NCBI GenBank assembly: GCA_013288455.1
Contig: JABDBU010000029.1
Location: 1-8,904, forward strand
DNA from: Gammaproteobacteria bacterium
GTDB taxonomy: Bacteria > Pseudomonadota > Gammaproteobacteria > Diplorickettsiales > Diplorickettsiaceae
Direction: 5' to 3'
Length of the DNA stretch: 8,904 nucleotides
The translations under genes were made by a program, and so were the position numbers. The notes beneath the pieces are model-generated. The model worked only from the letters and a program-made list of their open reading frames with translations, ran no database searches and was not told the origin of the DNA. This document shows, in pieces, positions 6,279-8,904 of this stretch (positions are counted from its first letter, which is position 1; the number at the start of each line of letters is the position of its first letter).

Positions 6279-6710
6279 ATGGGATCGCCGAACCTGATCG
6301 GCTGGCGAGAGTGGGTCTCGCTCCCTGAATTTGGTATACACCGTATTAAAGCAAAGATAGACACGGGCGCGCGTACCTCAGCTTTGCATGCTTTTTGTGT
6401 AAAAATAATAGAAGGAGCTTCTCAGAAAAAAAAGGTTTGTTTTATCATGCGTCCTTATTCTCGGTGTTTTCCTCAAAAAAAAGTGAAATGCACAGCTGAA
6501 CTAGTCGATATACGTGAAGTTACCGATTCCGGGGGACATAAGGAACGTCGTTGTGTTATTAGGACACCTATTATTATAGGCCAACAACATTGGTCAATCG
6601 AGATCACCTTAACCAGTCGAGACAACATGCGATTTAAAATGCTGCTGGGACGAACGGCGTTACGGGGACGTTTTATCGTTGAACCTAGCCGTTCCTACCT
6701 TATCAAATAA
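6279..6710 (+). CDS. rimB: retropepsin-like protease, RimB type (ATP-dependent zinc protease family)
   Basis: This 143-residue protein belongs to the family usually annotated as putative ATP-dependent zinc protease and often found beside rimK. In Pseudomonas the homologue RimB is linked to RimK-dependent modification of ribosomal protein S6. Visible motifs are GWREWVSLPEFGI (8-20), the aspartic-protease-like AKIDTGARTSALHA (25-38, presumed catalytic D28), DSGGHKERR (103-111) and LLGRTAL..RFIVEPSRSYL near the C-terminus. No classical HExxH zinc site is present, so the zinc label is doubtful and a retropepsin fold fits better. The ATG lies one base after the sspB stop with no good ribosome binding site, implying coupling. 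The symbol rimB rests on motif and neighbour (rimK 17 bases downstream). Confidence 0.88.
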   Translation: MGSPNLIGWREWVSLPEFGIHRIKAKIDTGARTSALHAFCVKIIEGASQKKKVCFIMRPYSRCFPQKKVKCTAELVDIREVTDSGGHKERRCVIRTPIIIGQQHWSIEITLTSRDNMRFKMLLGRTALRGRFIVEPSRSYLIK

Positions 6711-6727
6711 AAGTAAAAATTAATGCT

Positions 6728-7618
6728 ATGAAAATTGCTATCCTTTCCCGTCGCGCACAGCTTTATTCTACACGTCGTTTAGAAGAAGAGGCAAAGAAAC
6801 GAGGACATCAAGTTAAGATCATCGACACATTACGCTGCTACATGAATATCACCAGCAAGAACCCGTCTATCCACTACAAAGGAAAAATACTTGATACATT
6901 TGATGCAGTCATTCCCCGCATTGGCGCATCCATTACCTTTTACGGCGCTGCTTTAGTAAGGCAATTTGAAACCATGGGCGTTTTTGTTGCCAATGATTCC
7001 ATTGCCATCACTCGCGCACAAGATAAATTAAGGTCACTGCAGCTTTTGTCGCGCAAAGGAGTCGGCTTACCTATCACAGGATTTGCTTACTCTCCTGATG
7101 ACATTCAAGATCTCATCAGCATGGTAGGTGGTCCTCCTTTAGTCATTAAAATTTTAGAAGGAACTCGAGGAATCGGTGTCGTATTAGCAGAAACACAACA
7201 GGCCGCAACCAGTGTCATTGAAGCTTTCTTGGATCTACAATCCCAGATTATGGTACAGGAGTATGTAAAGGAAGCTAAATCAGCCGATATTCGCTGCTTT
7301 GTCGTCGATGGGAAGGTTATTGCTGCGATGGAGCGTCGAGCAAAAATTGGCGACTTTCGCTCTAATATTCATCGTGGGGGAACGACTCACCTGGCTAAAC
7401 TGGCTGATGAAGAGCGCCTAACTGCCATTCACGCTACTAAAATAATTGGTTTGCATGTTGCTGGAGTTGACTTACTACGTTCCAATCGGGGACCATTGGT
7501 GATGGAAGTAAATTCGTCTCCTGGATTAGAAGGTATAGAAAAAGCCACCAAAAAAAATATAGCAGAAATTATTATTAAATTTATCGAAAAAAAAAGCCGA
7601 AAACATCACACGCTATAG
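6728..7618 (+). CDS. rimK: ribosomal protein S6--L-glutamate ligase
   Basis: RimK is an ATP-grasp ligase that adds glutamates to the C-terminus of ribosomal protein S6 and can also make poly-glutamate in E. coli. The 296-residue product (E. coli 300) aligns throughout: MKIAILSR start, CYMNI..SIHYKGK (37-53), FDAVIPRIG (58-66), QDKLRS (98-103), nucleotide-binding KILEGTRGIGVVLAET (141-156), VQEYVKEA (176-183), DIRC (187-190), ERRAKIGDFRSNIHRGG (202-218) and the metal-binding C-terminal block with D248, E260 and N262 in VMEVNSSPGLEG. Start ATG 6728 matches E. coli exactly. All key residues are present, so it should be active. It follows rimB by 17 bases. Confidence 0.97.
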   Translation: MKIAILSRRAQLYSTRRLEEEAKKRGHQVKIIDTLRCYMNITSKNPSIHYKGKILDTFDAVIPRIGASITFYGAALVRQFETMGVFVANDSIAITRAQDKLRSLQLLSRKGVGLPITGFAYSPDDIQDLISMVGGPPLVIKILEGTRGIGVVLAETQQAATSVIEAFLDLQSQIMVQEYVKEAKSADIRCFVVDGKVIAAMERRAKIGDFRSNIHRGGTTHLAKLADEERLTAIHATKIIGLHVAGVDLLRSNRGPLVMEVNSSPGLEGIEKATKKNIAEIIIKFIEKKSRKHHTL

Positions 7619-7657
7619 ACGGATAGCGTTGCTTCCTCTTAATTTGTTGAAATTATT

Positions 7658-8485
7658 TTGAAAGAAAAAATTAGCACCATTAAATTTGAAGATTTTAAAT
7701 CTCTATTAATTCCCCGCCTCCGTGATGCACATAAAGGGTTATTTGGGCATACTTTAATTATCGGTGGAAATAACGGTATGGGGGGTGCTGTTTGTTTGGC
7801 AGGAGTAGCTGCTTTACGTGTTGGTGCAGGTTTAGTCAGCGTTGCCACAAAAAAAGAACATATCAGCGCTATCATTAGTCAATGTCCTGAAATAATGGCT
7901 CATGCTGTTACAAAAGCGAAGAATTTAAATGCATTACTTCGGAAAGCGACAGTCCTTATAGTAGGGGTGGGATTAGGGCAAACGTATTGGTCCAAGCAAT
8001 TATTAAAGCAGGTTCTTCGTTCTTCTCAACCCAAAATAATGGATGCTGATGCTATAAATTTATTAGCACAACAGCCAAGTATTTCAGACAAATGGATATT
8101 AACTCCCCACCCCGGTGAAGCTGCCCGCTTATTGCATTGTAGCCTACAAGCTATTCAAGCTAACCGTATTCATGCTGTGCAAGAATTACAATATAAATAT
8201 GGTGGAGTTGTGGTCTTAAAAGGATCAGGAAGTCTCGTATGTACTGAAAATTCATTGAGCATTTGTAAAGCGGGTAATCCAGGTATGGCTAGTGGCGGGA
8301 TGGGAGATGTATTGAGTGGGATCATTGGTGGGCTACTTGCACAGCAGTTTACTCTACGACAAGCGGCTGAATTAGGTGTTTATCTACATGCTACAGCAGG
8401 TGATTTAGTAGCCATGCAAAAAGGAGAGCGGGGAATGATCGCTAGTGATCTGATGGATTTTTTAAGCAAACTTGTTAATCCATAG
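7658..8485 (+). CDS. nnrD: ADP-dependent NAD(P)H-hydrate dehydratase (stand-alone)
   Basis: NnrD repairs damaged (hydrated) NADH and NADPH using ADP. The 275-residue product is the ribokinase-like YjeF C-terminal domain: RLRDAHKGLFGHTLIIGG (20-37), GAVCLAGVAALRVGAGLVSVAT (43-64), MDADAINLLA (128-137), the signature TPHPGEAARLL (149-159), VVLKGSGSLV (185-194) and GNPGMASGGMGDVLSGIIGG (206-225) with the presumed catalytic D217. In E. coli this domain is fused behind an NnrE epimerase; here it stands alone and no epimerase is in the window. The only sensible start is TTG 7658: an in-frame stop sits at 7640-7642, no ATG or GTG lies between, and conserved residues begin soon after. No clear ribosome binding site. 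It is 39 bases downstream of rimK and probably at the end of the same transcript. Confidence 0.92.
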   Translation: MKEKISTIKFEDFKSLLIPRLRDAHKGLFGHTLIIGGNNGMGGAVCLAGVAALRVGAGLVSVATKKEHISAIISQCPEIMAHAVTKAKNLNALLRKATVLIVGVGLGQTYWSKQLLKQVLRSSQPKIMDADAINLLAQQPSISDKWILTPHPGEAARLLHCSLQAIQANRIHAVQELQYKYGGVVVLKGSGSLVCTENSLSICKAGNPGMASGGMGDVLSGIIGGLLAQQFTLRQAAELGVYLHATAGDLVAMQKGERGMIASDLMDFLSKLVNP

Positions 8486-8597
8486 TAATTTTATCATTTT
8501 AGGACAGACGGGCTCTTTTTTTGGGCAGTGTTTCGTCGTTCTCGGTGTTCTCGGCTTACCTCTTCGATGCAACAGGAAAAAATGCATGCTTAAATGA

Positions 8598-8623
8598 AAG
8601 ATCCTCTGTAGCGGGAGGATTTT
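8598..8623. terminator. bidirectional terminator-like hairpin downstream of nnrD
   Basis: AAGATCCTC (8598-8606) pairs with GAGGATTTT (8615-8623), nine pairs including one G-U, around an 8-base loop. On the plus strand the stem ends in the T run of its own 3' arm and continues GTTT; on the minus strand CTTTCATTT follows. It lies about 110 bases after the nnrD stop and, from the other side, just after the stop of a short minus-strand frame, so it could serve both directions. Confidence 0.5.
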
Positions 8624-8625
8624 GT

Positions 8626-8760
8626 TTAGCATGGAGTATGCGTATCAAACAACTGACATGCAGCTTCTAAATTAATTTTGGACATCATATCCACCTGGTC
8701 AATAAAATTTACTTCCATCTATCGGTAGCCACACACACAGCGGGGCTGATAAGGCCTCAT
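8626..8760 (-). other. two short abutting minus-strand frames (13 and 30 codons), possible small gene or remnant
   Basis: On the minus strand an ATG at 8760 opens a 13-codon frame (MRPYQPRCVCGYR) ending in TAG at 8721-8719. In the same frame, directly after the stop, an ATG at 8718 opens a 30-codon frame beginning MEVNFIDQVDMMSK and ending in TAA at 8628-8626. AGG lies 3 bases before the first ATG. The block sits between a left-facing promoter and a terminator-like hairpin. It could be a small RNA, a leader peptide plus small protein, or a decayed gene whose frame is broken by one amber codon. I do not recognise either peptide. Confidence 0.2.
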
Positions 8761-8803
8761 TATCCTAAAAAATCTCCAAATTGGCTTTTCAGTAAATAGT
8801 TTT

Positions 8804-8832
8804 ATTATATTTTTTGTGCAAAAAATAGGCAA
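8804..8832 (-). promoter_or_regulatory. left-facing sigma70-like promoter
   Basis: On the minus strand TTGCCT (8832-8827, 4/6 to consensus) is followed after exactly 17 bases by a perfect TATAAT (8809-8804). Transcription would start near A8797, about 37 bases before the first short minus-strand frame. A rightward promoter (TTGGCT at 8781-8786 with TATTAT at 8803-8808) is also possible but weaker. Confidence 0.45.
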
Positions 8833-8859
8833 AATACGTTAAAGAGGCAAGATACGTTA
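8827..8859. repeat. two direct repeats of AGGCAA(A/G)ATACGTTA
   Basis: The 15-base copies at 8827-8841 and 8845-8859 differ at one base and are spaced 18 bases start to start. The first copy contains the -35 box of the left-facing promoter and the second lies just upstream of it, an arrangement typical of a regulator binding site. The repeat is directly visible; the function is inferred. Confidence 0.7.
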
Positions 8860-8904
8860 TCGGGTAACTTTTTGGTTTAGTAGACTTTAGTACTACGCAG
8901 TTTG

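Larger units (their letters stand above)
8486..8904. other. 419-base region with no recognised gene
   Basis: No reading frame here resembles a known protein. The region holds a short tandem repeat GTTCTCGG (8538-8554, period 9), a terminator-like hairpin (8598-8623), two short abutting minus-strand frames (8626-8760), and a left-facing promoter overlapping two direct repeats (8804-8859). No mobile-element ends or tRNA-like sequence were seen. Confidence 0.6.

Noticed and set aside
7639..7875. 78-codon minus-strand open frame opposite the start of nnrD
   Set aside because: It is antisense to conserved NnrD sequence; its composition is what the opposite strand of that gene would give.
8511..8522. 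T run after nnrD as an intrinsic terminator
   Set aside because: Seven Ts follow GGGCTC, but no complementary arm lies just upstream, so no hairpin can form. The hairpin at 8598-8623 is the better candidate.

Overview
The window is a stretch of bacterial chromosome made mostly of conserved housekeeping genes. Gene content and sequence similarity point to a gammaproteobacterium. The evidence is an SspA/SspB pair, a RimK close to the E. coli form, a Pseudomonas-type HemB with aspartates in the metal loop, and a petABC operon next to rplM-rpsI. The AT-rich base use and the rplM-rpsI-petABC-sspAB order remind me of Legionellales (Legionella/Coxiella relatives). That placement is from memory and no database was searched.

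Layout. At the left edge a tRNA-Leu(UAG) is cut off by the window end (minus strand). It is followed by hemB on the same strand. From about 1200 onward all recognised genes are on the plus strand: rplM-rpsI (ribosomal proteins L13 and S9), petA-petB-petC (Rieske protein, cytochrome b and cytochrome c1 of the bc1 complex), a 273-base gap with a possible promoter and folded leader, and then a tightly packed run sspA-sspB-rimB-rimK followed by nnrD. sspA/sspB and sspB/rimB are each separated by one base. The last 419 bases hold no recognised gene. They do contain a bidirectional terminator-like hairpin and a good sigma70-like promoter facing left, and between them two short abutting reading frames on the minus strand.

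How the genes fit together. HemB makes porphobilinogen for haem, and cytochromes b and c1 use haem. rplM-rpsI supply the ribosome. The sspA-sspB-rimB-rimK run combines an RNA-polymerase-associated stress factor, a ClpXP adaptor, a retropepsin-like protease and the S6 glutamate ligase, so it looks like a stress and proteome-remodelling unit. NnrD is a metabolite-repair enzyme for hydrated NAD(P)H.

Most unusual points: a 17-residue Pro/Asp-rich insertion in ribosomal protein S9; a shortened, altered loop in L13; a GAAA-capped hairpin just before the rplM ribosome binding site; PLWY in place of PEWY in cytochrome b; and the possible small minus-strand transcription unit at the right end, whose -35 box sits inside one of two 15-base direct repeats. 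I see no mobile element, CRISPR array or clear new multi-gene system.
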